NCBI RefSeq assembly: GCF_014633365.1
Contig: NC_068338.1
Coordinates: forward strand, 27,592,291-27,656,290
DNA length: 64,000 nt
Reading direction: 5' to 3'
Source: Diospyros lotus
Taxonomy: Eukaryota > Streptophyta > Magnoliopsida > Ericales > Ebenaceae
Shown: piece by piece, positions 35,401-44,750 of the stretch
Layout of the letters: every line of letters starts with the position of its first letter
Position numbering within the stretch: position 1 is the first letter of the stretch
Notes under the pieces: model-generated
Told to the model about the DNA's origin: nothing
The model's database searches: none
What the model saw: only the letters and a program-made list of their open reading frames with translations
Program-made: the position numbers and the translations under genes

Positions 35401-38025
35401 TGGCTATAAATAATCGAGTTTTGGTGAGGGTTTGCATCAAAGATGTTACTTCGGATTTCTCACATTTGGGAGCGAATCAGAGGTCGGGGATAAAAGGCTT
35501 CTGTTCCCCAGGTTGTGAGAAGCAATTCTAGGAATTTTGAGAGTTTTTAGAGTAGTATAGAGGGTGTTTTCGCATATATATATATATATATATATTCGGC
35601 CGCCTATATATATATACATATTGCGGGAATGGTTAAATCGGGTTGTAGAATGATCGATTGAAGGATCTAATAAGGGGCTTTTGGTCGCGAGGCTATAGGC
35701 AGCTAATCTGGAAAGTTTTGTGTCAATCGGAATTCGAATCAAAGGTCAATTTGGTTCGCCGAAGTTCGGTGGCGGGCGGTTAGGACGGGCTGTTTTCGGC
35801 CAAATCGAAAGGCTTCTGGTGATTTTTTCCGACCAAGAGGGGTACCATTGGGATCGACTAAGGGAGAGGAGCAGCCTGGTGTCGTCGCTTCAATTTTTCG
35901 GTGTGCCGTCGCCAGAGAAGATGATCGGAGGTATTTTTTCTATTTTTTAAATGTTGAAAATATAGGAAATTCGAGAAAAAAATAGAATTAAGGGAAATAA
36001 AATTCTAGAAAAATATCCAGAAATTCAAGAAAGAGGAATATTTTATTTTGATGAATTTTTATTTTGAAAATTTCTTGAGGAGATAATTATTTTGGATTTT
36101 TGAAAGGAAATGTAAATGGAAAATAAATATGAGGGCTTTTTATAAAATTCTGAGAAAATTCCAGAGGGATAAGGAATTTATTTTATGAGTTTTGGTGATT
36201 TTCATGAAGGATATTCTAAGTAAATCAAGGAGAAATAAATTTTCTCAAGGAAAAGTAATTATGGAAATTTGAGAAAATAGGAGAAAAATCTGAAAAACTT
36301 TCAGAAAATTCTAGAGGCTTATCAATATTGTTTTATGAATTCTTATGGAGAAAAAGTTGAAAAAATGCTTAAATAGGTATTTATTTGAAATTATCGAGAG
36401 AAAAATAGGATGAAATTAGAGGAAAATTATGAGAAAATTGAGAAAATAGATATTTATTTTCCTTTGAATGCATATGATGTCTAGGATATCATTGAAGCTC
36501 GAGATTGAACTATAGAGCGCTTGACACGAGAATCGAGGTCGGGCATGCTTTTCGAGGAAATTGAGTTGCGTCTAAAGGTGAGTGTTTATCCCTATAGCTG
36601 GGTTTATTGTGAGTGGTTGTACCGAAAAAACTTGTTTGTGGCATGTGAATGGTTTACTGTGAGTTGTTTAATCCACATCAAATTTTGTACACACATATTA
36701 AATTTTGTGCGGTAAATTGCATACATTGAGATGTTGATTTTATGTCATGCATGTTATGATTTTTGGTATTGGCATGTTATGTGTTGCCCATGTGGGACGT
36801 GGGTTGTAATCCTGTGACGTGGCTCTCGAGTGACAGCACTTGGGATACGTGCCGAGGATTAATGCTATGTGACCCACTTGGGACGGGGCTGAGACGAACT
36901 TCACCCTACGGCACTCAAGTGGCGAGGCTGAGAGTGGACATCACCCCGATTGTTGGCTCAAGTGGCGGGGCTGAGAGTGGATACCAGCCCAGGTTCCTTT
37001 GAGCAATAGCATTAATACCGAGATGTCGTTGATTCCGAGGATAGTACTGATGTGATACTCTTGGGGCTAGGGTTGCATTGGGTTTTGGGAATGCTTTTGA
37101 GTAGGAGCGTAATGCCTAACAATGACAATGGGGTGATTCCCGGGTTTATATGCCGAGGTTGTCCTTCTTAAGCAGGATTGTGTTTGCCAATGAGTCGATG
37201 TGGTCGTGTCGCCTTTAGAGAGATTGCATTTTCCTCAGTTAGAGCTAAATGTTGTGTGGGATTCTCTTAGGCTGGGGCATGTCATGATTTGTCGGATTTA
37301 TATATGATTTTGTATATATTCATGAAAATATTTTTAAACTCTCACTTAGATGATTCGGCATCTAATTTGGACTATGTCCCTAGAATATACAAACGTTCCA
37401 GGTGAAAGCAATGGCGCCAAGGGAAAGAATGTCATCGAGATGTAGTTGCTATGTTTAGTTATCGTAGCGATGTTCAGAGATTATGTAATATTTTGATATT
37501 TTCATGTGAAACATCGATTTGGTTATTTAATTGTAAAAGGAATTTGTCGGTTATATATCATTGAGGTTTCGATCTTGCTTCCGCTAATGTAATTGATAAT
37601 ACCTATCTTAGTCTATTAATTTTTAAATTTTGATATGCTGAGAAAGTATAATTGGGATTGTCGGGAAATAATTATGATGAGGGCATATATATCGAGAGAC
37701 TTATATTGTGTGTATGATATTGAAAAAAAAAAAAATTCTCAAAATCTTGAGTTGACGCACGCTTGAAAAAAGTGGAGCGTTACATAAGCAGCACTCAAGC
37801 CTTTCACCAACACTAACCTCGTAATTGATTTTTTTTCTATTTACTAATTGTCTAATAAGTTAGGGTTATATAGGATGCTGTTATCCTCCTGCGGCCACTA
37901 AGTTTGTTTGTCTATGTTTTACTCTACTTCAGACTGAGGAGTGCAATACTGATGTCCCGGATGATGGCGTTGGCATGGACGGACAATCCGGCGCATTGGT
38001 TCCAGTTAACAGCAATAAACAATAA
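32171..38025 (+). CDS. small conserved coiled-coil protein of unknown function (87 residues)
   Basis: Four exons join in frame with GT-AG introns: 32171-32202, 32286-32358, 34509-34574 and 37933-38025. The product begins MDPKHTVEILRHLEKQHDHL, continues MDAYRSMTHELHKLQ and VEEEMLMRKFYELMVAKGLN, and ends in an acidic, low-complexity tail (TEECNTDVPDDGVGMDGQSG, then LVPVNSNKQ). Residues 5-57 look like one or two amphipathic helices. There is no signal peptide or membrane segment. I do not recognise a named family; conserved splice signals and an unbroken frame across four small exons support a real gene. Exon 3 has two tandem acceptors (see 34465-34522), and only the second keeps the frame. Intron 3 is expanded by a 3.1-kb solo LTR. 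Confidence 0.75.
32390..32432 (+). repeat. compound (TG)n(AG)n microsatellite
   Basis: A TG run passes into an AG run, starting about 30 bp after exon 2 of the small coiled-coil gene, inside intron 2. Confidence 0.9.
32433..34464. other. intron 2 remainder of the small coiled-coil gene
   Basis: AT-rich, with no recognised gene. The stretch around 33590-33840 contains a diverged local repeat: two copies of ACATTTTCATTTAGGACTT about 130 bp apart, each followed by TTCTTACAT(A/G)AAA(T/C)GAAA and ATATATG(C/T)CTAAATTG. Confidence 0.5.
34465..34522 (+). repeat. 29-bp tandem duplication spanning a 3' splice site
   Basis: Two perfect copies of a 29-bp unit (GAACTATATTTTCAG then GTAGAGGAAGAAAT). Each carries a polypyrimidine-AG acceptor plus the first 14 exon bases. 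Splicing to the second acceptor (34508/34509) gives VEEEMLMRKF; splicing to the first (34479/34480) meets an in-frame TAG after ten codons. Confidence 0.95.
34710..37784 (+). mobile_element. solo LTR of a gypsy-type retrotransposon, 3.1 kb
   Basis: The 3075-bp segment starts TGTAATACCCCA, ends GTGGAGCGTTACA and is flanked by a perfect 5-bp duplication TAAGC (34705-34709 and 37785-37789). TGTAA...TTACA ends are usual for large plant gypsy LTRs. It has no protein-coding region, PBS or PPT. A TATA motif (35404-35412) sits about 700 bp in, and a GC-richer patch near 36780-37000 carries repeated GGCTGAGAGTGGA units. It sits in intron 3 of the small coiled-coil gene in the same orientation. A solo LTR from LTR-LTR recombination is the simplest reading; a coding-less element (LARD or similar) is less likely because no second LTR is seen. 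Confidence 0.88.
35404..35412 (+). promoter_or_regulatory. TATA box of the solo LTR
   Basis: CTATAAATA inside the LTR, in plus orientation. Together with the GAGCGTTACA end it sets the element's polarity. It could drive readthrough transcription into exon 4 of the host gene. Confidence 0.5.
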
Positions 38026-39167
38026 ATGTGAATAACCAATATTTAGTGTTTTTGCAAATCCCAAATCTGATCATGAAACTGTGGATCTCATTTTCTGGGG
38101 AGATCCTGTAATTGAACTCATAGTTATCAATTGTTAAATGTAATATCTCAATGGAGTTTGTTATTTATCAGAGGAAAAGCTCTATGCAATGCTATACTTA
38201 TACTGGTCAATCACATATTGGTTTATGCTTCACAACAAATAGGTTTTGGTTTGTTCACGTGACTCCAAATTTTTGAAGTGATGTTCAGCTGCAGTCACTA
38301 TGTGTCCTGTTTGGTCTTGTGGTATTTTTTAAGTATACTTGTTTTTTTTATTAAAATATTTTAAAATTATATTGCTTATTTAAGAATAATTTTCTTTTAA
38401 AGCACAGTTGAACCTCTTAAAAATTAGGTTAAAGGGCACTCTTGTACGTATTTACTTTCAGTTACGAGTATTTAAAAAAATGTTGTGTTAATTTAAAAAC
38501 TAAAAGTTAAGATTATGATATAAAAATAAAAAGTTCTAATATAATTTAGAGATAGAAAAACACGCTTTAGAATTGTGTATACGTATACATATTATATACT
38601 CGTATATATTTCACATATATATATTTTTTAAGCATATACTTTTTAGTTTTATTTTTAATTTTCCCACATTTTTTGACAATGATTTAATTTGAAATTCCCA
38701 TGTATAATCCAAGCACTTTAATTTCAAATAATAACATTTTGAGTAACATAATTTGAAATGCATGCATTTCAAGTTCTGGATTTCAGCTGACATCATTTGA
38801 AATCCTTCCATCCAAACATAACCTAATAGAAATAAATGCCTGCATACTAGGAACCACCAAACTGCAGCCTATTCACATCCTCCCCCCTCCCCACTTCTGG
38901 GCGATAAATATTCATTTACTTTTCCTTTTATGCTGTTATGATTTGTTTTACAATGCTCACTTGTGGAATTTGAAGGCAATGGATCAAATCAAACTGTCAA
39001 TCCATCTTCATTTCATTGTAAATGGCTCCATCATGTTACTGATACATATATGGTAACCATGCTTGTTAATTCTGATAGTGTGTGTTATCAAAACAATGAT
39101 AATACTGGCTCTTTTGTATTAACTTGTAAGCGTGCAAACTAATTCCTCCTGCATGCATGACATGTAG
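38026..39167. other. 3' flank of the small gene, AT-rich
   Basis: It probably holds the 3' untranslated region of the small coiled-coil gene. A MITE-like segment is suggested by CCTGTTTGGTCTTGTGG near 38308 and CCATCCAAACATAACCTAA near 38810, which are roughly inverted in character; target duplications were not confirmed. No upstream VPS24 exon was found here. Confidence 0.4.
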
Positions 39168-39545
39168 GCCGGGGTAATTGAGGAAACTGTCAATGAAGCT
39201 GTTGACTCAGCACTGGATTCTGAGGATATAGAAGAGGAGAGTGAAGAAGAAGTTGATAAGGTCTTGACTGCACTTGCTGGTGAGACTGCTGCTCAGCTTC
39301 CAGAAGCAGCTAGGAAGGAGAAACTAAAGCAACCGGCCAAGGTGGTAGGAGATGAGGTTGAGGTATATGCAATACCTTTATCTTCTCTTGAATTCTGTCA
39401 AGTCATAGTCTGTCATTTGTTTTGAAGGAAGCTAAAGAACTTAAAACAATTCATTTGATCTTGTAGGATGAAGCAATAGCTGAGGGTGCTGATGACGAGG
39501 AAGAACTTGAAGAAATAAGGACGACTTGCCAGAGTTAGGTCATAG
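39168..39545 (+). pseudogene. VPS24: VPS24/CHMP3 (ESCRT-III) 3' fragment, frameshifted
   Basis: Two exons with a normal GT-AG intron (39168-39362 and 39467 onward) encode AGVIEETVNEAVDSALDSED, then EEVDKVLTALAGETAAQLPE and DEAIAEGADDEEELEEIR, the C-terminal third of plant VPS24. The known family ends EEIRARLAKVRS; here two bases appear lost after the EEIR codons, so the frame reads TTCQS and stops at 39537, while the ancestral frame would run RLA(R)VRS to a stop at 39545. The upstream exons for the helical ESCRT-III core are not found in the preceding kilobases. The lost tail overlaps the MIM1-type motif that binds VPS4. I infer a duplicated 3' fragment; a sequencing error at the frameshift cannot be excluded. 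Confidence 0.8.
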
Positions 39546-41745
39546 GTTGAGCCTTTTATCCTTCAACGGCATTAGATACAAAGGTTGGTAAATTTACTTT
39601 GATTGAGGTGTGTCTTGGTGTCAGATATGTAGCAGATAAAAGCCAGTTTACCTCTTGACAATGAGAAGAAAGATGTCTACTATAATACAAATTCAGCTTC
39701 ATTTAGATTATGTATTTAGCTGCTGGTGTGCAATATGGGATGGAATTTGTAGTTCATGACATCAAGGGTCAGTCATCCCTGATGTATTTACCATATTTAT
39801 TTGACATTTAATTACATGCCTGAATCAGATGGCCTATAGACTACCTATGAGTGATTCTTTCTTACGCATAAAATTATATGTCATTGATGGTTAATCATCC
39901 CTTGGCACAACCCTGTCTCCTCATTCAATTGTTCTCACTCTCTTAATTTTATCTTGAAATCAATTTAGGGATTGGGCTTTTGGCATTTTTGCATACGCAC
40001 GCCCTGGTTCTTTTGTTGTGTCCCAGAGTTTCCCTTCTTTAGTTATTCAATATCCTCTAGGGTATTGTAAGAGGGCTTTGCTGCCCTTAGTTGTGTAGCC
40101 AGTGTTTTCTTTTTGTCCTTTTTGCTAGATAAACAGTATGTAGCCAATGTTTTCTATTAATAGTACTAGCTCCTTTTGGATTAAAAGGTTAGGGCCCGTT
40201 TAGTTATAGAAAACATTTTCTAATTTTTCAACTCTAATTTTCTATTGAATCTCTAATTAAAAAACATAAAACTCATTTTTTTTTTATTTTTCAACTTTAT
40301 ACTATGAATTGAAAAACATCAAAAAGATGTTTTATAATTTTTTTTGAAAATAAATGCTATTGATTTTTGAAACATAAAATGCTATGGCCTGTTTAGTTGT
40401 AAAATTATAATTAAAAAATAGAAAATGCCTAGTACCCTGATGGTCATTCGCCCATTCTGACAAATCAGAATTTGATTAAATTCTTTGTCTTCGTTTTTCA
40501 TTTAATTTAACAGCATGGAGAGAAAACAATGGTTCCTTGGTTCAACCTTCATCTCATGGAATGCAAAATGCTTACTGTGACAGCTTTGAGCCTGCATATT
40601 GACTTGCTCAGAGTTTTTCTTGCTATTCTCACACACTCCGAGGTTAGTTATACTTTATGCTTTGTCTGGAATTGGAAGTACTTTTAAGAAAGGTTACGTG
40701 CTAATGTAATTGCTAAATTTTGGTTCAACTGTCTTCTTAAGTTGCGTTCCAGATTAACATACCTCTGAATAACACACACCACGCAACTTCTTGGTTGTTA
40801 AACTTCTACTTAGAAAATTCTTCCATCAAATTGGCATTTTCCATAATATAGATTGAGCTTTTTGCAGATTATGAATACATAAATAAAACCCAATTGTGAC
40901 AATATTCCACCAGAAATGATGAGTGCTGTCATGTCAATATAGTAATATTTCTTAGTTCTTTTTAACATTTTTTTTTAGAGATGATAAGGAAATATCTCAT
41001 TCCATGTCAAAATATACGGATGGCATTTGCATGTGAGCAGTACTGTAGGTTTCTTGCAAATGAGATTTATGTTTGTTGAGCCTTTTTAAATCTTGCTTGC
41101 TGGGGCTTTAAGAAAGAAGGATTGCTTAAGAGCCAAACTCAGATCTCTCATCTGGGAATCTTCCATTTTTCTTAAAACAAAGAAACCGCCACCTTCTTTT
41201 GTGGAAGTATAGGACTGTATACTAATTACCAACATCCAATGCTCAGCTTGGCTGTGCTATGAGTTGGTAGAAGAGTGTTTTTTTTTTTTTTTTCTTGATG
41301 GTAGAAAAATGTTTTTAGAATAATGATTTATAGATCGATATAGTCATCTCACTCATTGTCCTGCATAGCAGTATCCATGCTTTTATCTATTCAAAAATAT
41401 TTTGTGCACCTTTTTTGTTGTTAGCTCATAGAAAAAAAGATCCTTTTTTTTTTATGTTGGTAAAAGTTTGAAGCTTCTGTTGTAAAGAAAAACAAAAGTA
41501 AATGCAAAAAATATATATATATTTTTAAATCAATTAAGTAAAAGCAAAAATATATATATATTTTTTTAAATCAATTAAAATTATTCTCTTGGAAAGTAAA
41601 AATTTTAGAGAAATATGAACCATGTTGTAATCTCTCTTTCTATCTCTCTCTTTGTGTCTTTGTGAAATTCAATGAGAAATCTGACACATACCCATACCCT
41701 AAGGCCAAACCAACCCGCGTTTTCATCCAAATTAAAATTTTACCC

Positions 41746-41747
<2 letters not shown>

Positions 41748-41787
<40 letters not shown>
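41748..41787 (+). repeat. (ATT)n microsatellite
   Basis: Thirteen ATT trinucleotides in intergenic DNA. Confidence 0.9.
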
Positions 41788-41789
<2 letters not shown>

Positions 41790-43619
41790 AATGTTTTATT
41801 AGAATACCAAAATGTGCTTCTATGTAAGATAAAAAACTTTCCCAATTTTATTAGGCTTAGATATTAATGCTAACTTATCTAATTTTAAATAAGCATCCAA
41901 TGTAATAATCTCTTGATAGACTAAAAATTTGATGAAAAATTCTTAAAAAAAAAAAAAGTTGCGGATATAAATTAAGTCTGTGATATAGTATTTGACAAAA
42001 TTGGCATCCAACAATCCTTAAAATGGCAAGGTAAGGGCATTTTAGTCCTTTTAAGGAGTCGGCCAATACCTTAATGTCCTTATTTTAGAAATTATTAACG
42101 GGTTAAAATTATGATATCACATATCTTATACAATAAGTCAAAGTTTAACGCATGGGCTTGAATGTTGGAATTGGATCTAAATTTGAAGCCGAAGTTAGGG
42201 AAGGGACTACCTAAAATTGAGATGCCATGTCGAGCTCTATCTCAGTCCCGAGTCCCGACCTCGCCTGGCTTCTGTCGTCTTCATTTTCCTAATTATTAAT
42301 GATAAACACGCATATATTTTTACCCAAAGCAGAGCACGCAGAAATGAAGGCTAAAGTAAAGTTAAAAGCCAAAGCCTAAAGGCAAAGGAAGGCACCTTAA
42401 CCTTTTGTCGTGTCGTGCTATGCTTGGCAAAATTCCAAATCCGTTTACGCCATTGGATGCATAATGCAATTCCTAGCTTAGCACACACACTTTTTCAAAT
42501 CTGTAGAATTGTATTTCTCTAGCTAGCTGCCTCTTCCTCAGCGTAATTAGTCTCAGCCTCATAAAAAGGAGTACTGTAGCTGCTTCCCGAAGGAATACCC
42601 ATTGATTTCTCTGGATTTCAGCCATCATCATGATCATATGTTTCGACTTTATTTATTTATTTTATAGTTTTAATCTGCCTCTTTTAATTTGTTTGACTAA
42701 TCCTTGTAACAATTTCTAACTCCTCGAATCCCGTTGCTTAGGCCAAATTGTGGCGTGTTTGGCGGCTCTCTCTCTCATCAAACTTTGCTCGCAAGTTGAG
42801 TACAGTTTCTCATCATTTTGAATGTTGAAGGTACGTATTATATACAATTGTCCCCAGTTGAAACAAAAGAGCTATGATTGCATTAACTAACTAAAGAGTG
42901 ATGTAAAAATCATTAAACCTTTCTAATATGAATTCCAGACAGTGATGAGAGTCAGAAGAATTCATTCATCCGTATGGTTAGGTTAATGGTTTAACTTCCA
43001 ACTTAATGAATTTAATATTCGTGACGACGAAGAAGAAATGCAATTCTATAATTCTAAAAGTATAACGACGACGACGACGACCACAAAATAAGACATCAAT
43101 TCTAGCTATAATTCTAAAAATATATATATCCTCCAACTGGAAAGGAAATGGATTTCCTTCTGCTTCTAGAGAAATTGAACCCGTCTTTATCAACAATACT
43201 GCTAAATCTGAAGTCTAAGCAAGAACTAAGAATGCCTTGCGAGCACTCTACAGTTACTTGTCTTCATTTATACGTCAGCCTCAGCCTCATCAGGCTCTGG
43301 CTTTGAGGAATTAATGCCTTGCAAGCATGAGATTGAGAGCACCAACCACCACTACGTACCCTTTTCTTAACCACCACGTAGATACTGGTTTGGTGGAATA
43401 TAGAGAAGAGAAAGCTGTGCAGTCCATTGTTTTTTCTTTTTCTTTTTTTTTTTTAACTATATCATGAGCACCACAGCTATCACTCTATTACTATGAAGTA
43501 GAAAAATGTTACTTGGCCCGAATTGGTTGATGCACAAAATGACTAAAAGCATTAAAAGATAAAAACACTCTCACCTTGAAATTGCTACTTTACCTCAAAA
43601 CACGTGTTCAAATAAAGTC

Positions 43620-43799
43620 GGGCAGACTTCATCATGAATGAAGTCTGCCCAAACTGAACGGTCCGCCCGCCCAGCAACGGGCGGACCTCATTCAAATTGA
43701 AGTCTACCCACTGTTATGCGGGCGGATTTCATTTTAATTATTTTTTATATTATAATTATAATTTTAGTTTAATTTAATTTTTATATTATAATTATAATT

Positions 43800-43830
<31 letters not shown>

Positions 43831-43873
43831 ATAGTAGTGTGTTGGGCAGATTTCATCTTAGATGAAGTCCGTC
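43620..43873. repeat. cluster of three palindromes sharing a GGGC(A/G)GACTTCAT motif
   Basis: Hairpin 1 (43620-43650): arms GGGCAGACTTCAT and ATGAAGTCTGCCC pair perfectly around a 5-base loop. Hairpin 2 (43661-43686): GTCCGCCCG and CGGGCGGAC pair perfectly around 8 bases. Hairpin 3 (43844-43873): GGGCAGATTTCATC and GATGAAGTCCGTC pair with a few mismatches. Further copies of the motif lie between them (GAAGTCTACCC, GCGGGCGGATTTC). The repeated motif in both orientations suggests a foldback or MITE-type element, ends not resolved. Confidence 0.75.
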
Positions 43874-44101
43874 GAACCTTAGCCGAGCGGGTTTCATTCC
43901 TTTCGGTCCTATCGTGCGCCAACTATTTGGGCACTCTAACACGGCTCCTATAAACTCAACTTCATAATAGTTTAGAAGTTAGGTAGATTAAAGATATATT
44001 TGTGTGAGCATTTATTTCAAATGAAGTTCCTATTCTTCTCTTTTCAATAGGTTGTGCAGTCAATTTCTTGTTGGAATGTGTGTGTGATAGACATGGCCAA
44101 A

Positions 44102-44330
44102 ATTGAACCGGACCGGCGGTTCGAACCGGAACCGGACCGGCCGGAACCGGACCCGGAACCGGCCGAACCGGAACCGGAACCGGAACCGGACCGAACCGGC
44201 GAAATTCGGTCCGGTTCCGGTTCAAGGTTCCGGAGAACCGGAACCGCCGGTTCCGGAGAACCGGAACCGCCGGTTCCGCGGAACCGGAACCGCCGGTTCC
44301 GGTCCGCGGAACCGGCCCCCCTCCCCCCCC
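44102..44330 (+). repeat. 5' subterminal CCGGAACC repeat array of the hAT element
   Basis: Dense, irregular copies of GAACCGGAACCGG and CCGCCGGTTCCGG-type units, giving very high GC against an AT-rich background, followed by C-homopolymers up to about 44460. Open frames across it on both strands are compositional. Confidence 0.9.
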
Positions 44331-44750
44331 CCCCGTGCGCGTGCGGCCGCGCACGGTGCACCCCCCCCTCCCCCCGTGCGCGGCCCCCCCCCCTCCCCCC
44401 CCGTGCGCGGCGCACCCCCCCCCCCCAACGGTCCAAATTGGACCGTTGGACAGCCCCCCCCCCTCAAACTTTTTTTTTTTTTTTAAATTTTATAATTCCT
44501 ATCTATATATACCCCTCCCTCCCCCACTCATTTTTCACACTTTCTCTCTATCTCTCTCTCTCTCTCAAGTCTCAAGCTATTATTATTCTCTCAATTTTGT
44601 CTCTCATTTAATATTTTAATTTCAATTTCTTCAATCTTCTCATTTTGTTATTTATCAATTTATTCAATTATATTATTAATTATTTATTACTTGTTACTAT
44701 ATTATTTTATCATTATTATATTTTTTTATTATCATACTTTTTTCAAAAAA

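Larger units (their letters stand above)
39546..44077. other. intergenic, repeat-bearing
   Basis: No protein gene is supported. The first few hundred bases look like the old VPS24 3' untranslated region. A CATGGAGAGAAAACAATGG stretch near 40515 follows an acceptor-like AACAG, but its frame is not recognisable. GGGCCCGTTTAGTT (near 40193) and GGCCTGTTTAGTTG (near 40386) resemble MITE ends. There is a local AAAAATATATAT/AAATCAATTAA duplication at 41500-41580, an (ATT)n microsatellite at 41748-41787, and a hairpin cluster at 43620-43873. Confidence 0.45.

Noticed and set aside
39168..39537. Calling the VPS24 sequence a functional gene
   Set aside because: Upstream exons are missing and the final codons are frameshifted.
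40515..40640. Exon-like segment after an AACAG acceptor (CATGGAGAGAAAACAATGG)
   Set aside because: No frame resembles a known protein and no donor-acceptor partner could be assigned.
44054..44611. Pro/Glu/Arg-rich frames of up to 185 codons before the hAT transposase
   Set aside because: They are readings of the CCGGAACC array and C runs inside the transposon end.
44691..44750. Upstream in-frame ATG extending the hAT transposase by 20 residues
   Set aside because: The added residues are Ile/Phe/Tyr-rich translations of AT-rich leader; the ATG at 44751 has a better context and fits the family's N-terminus.
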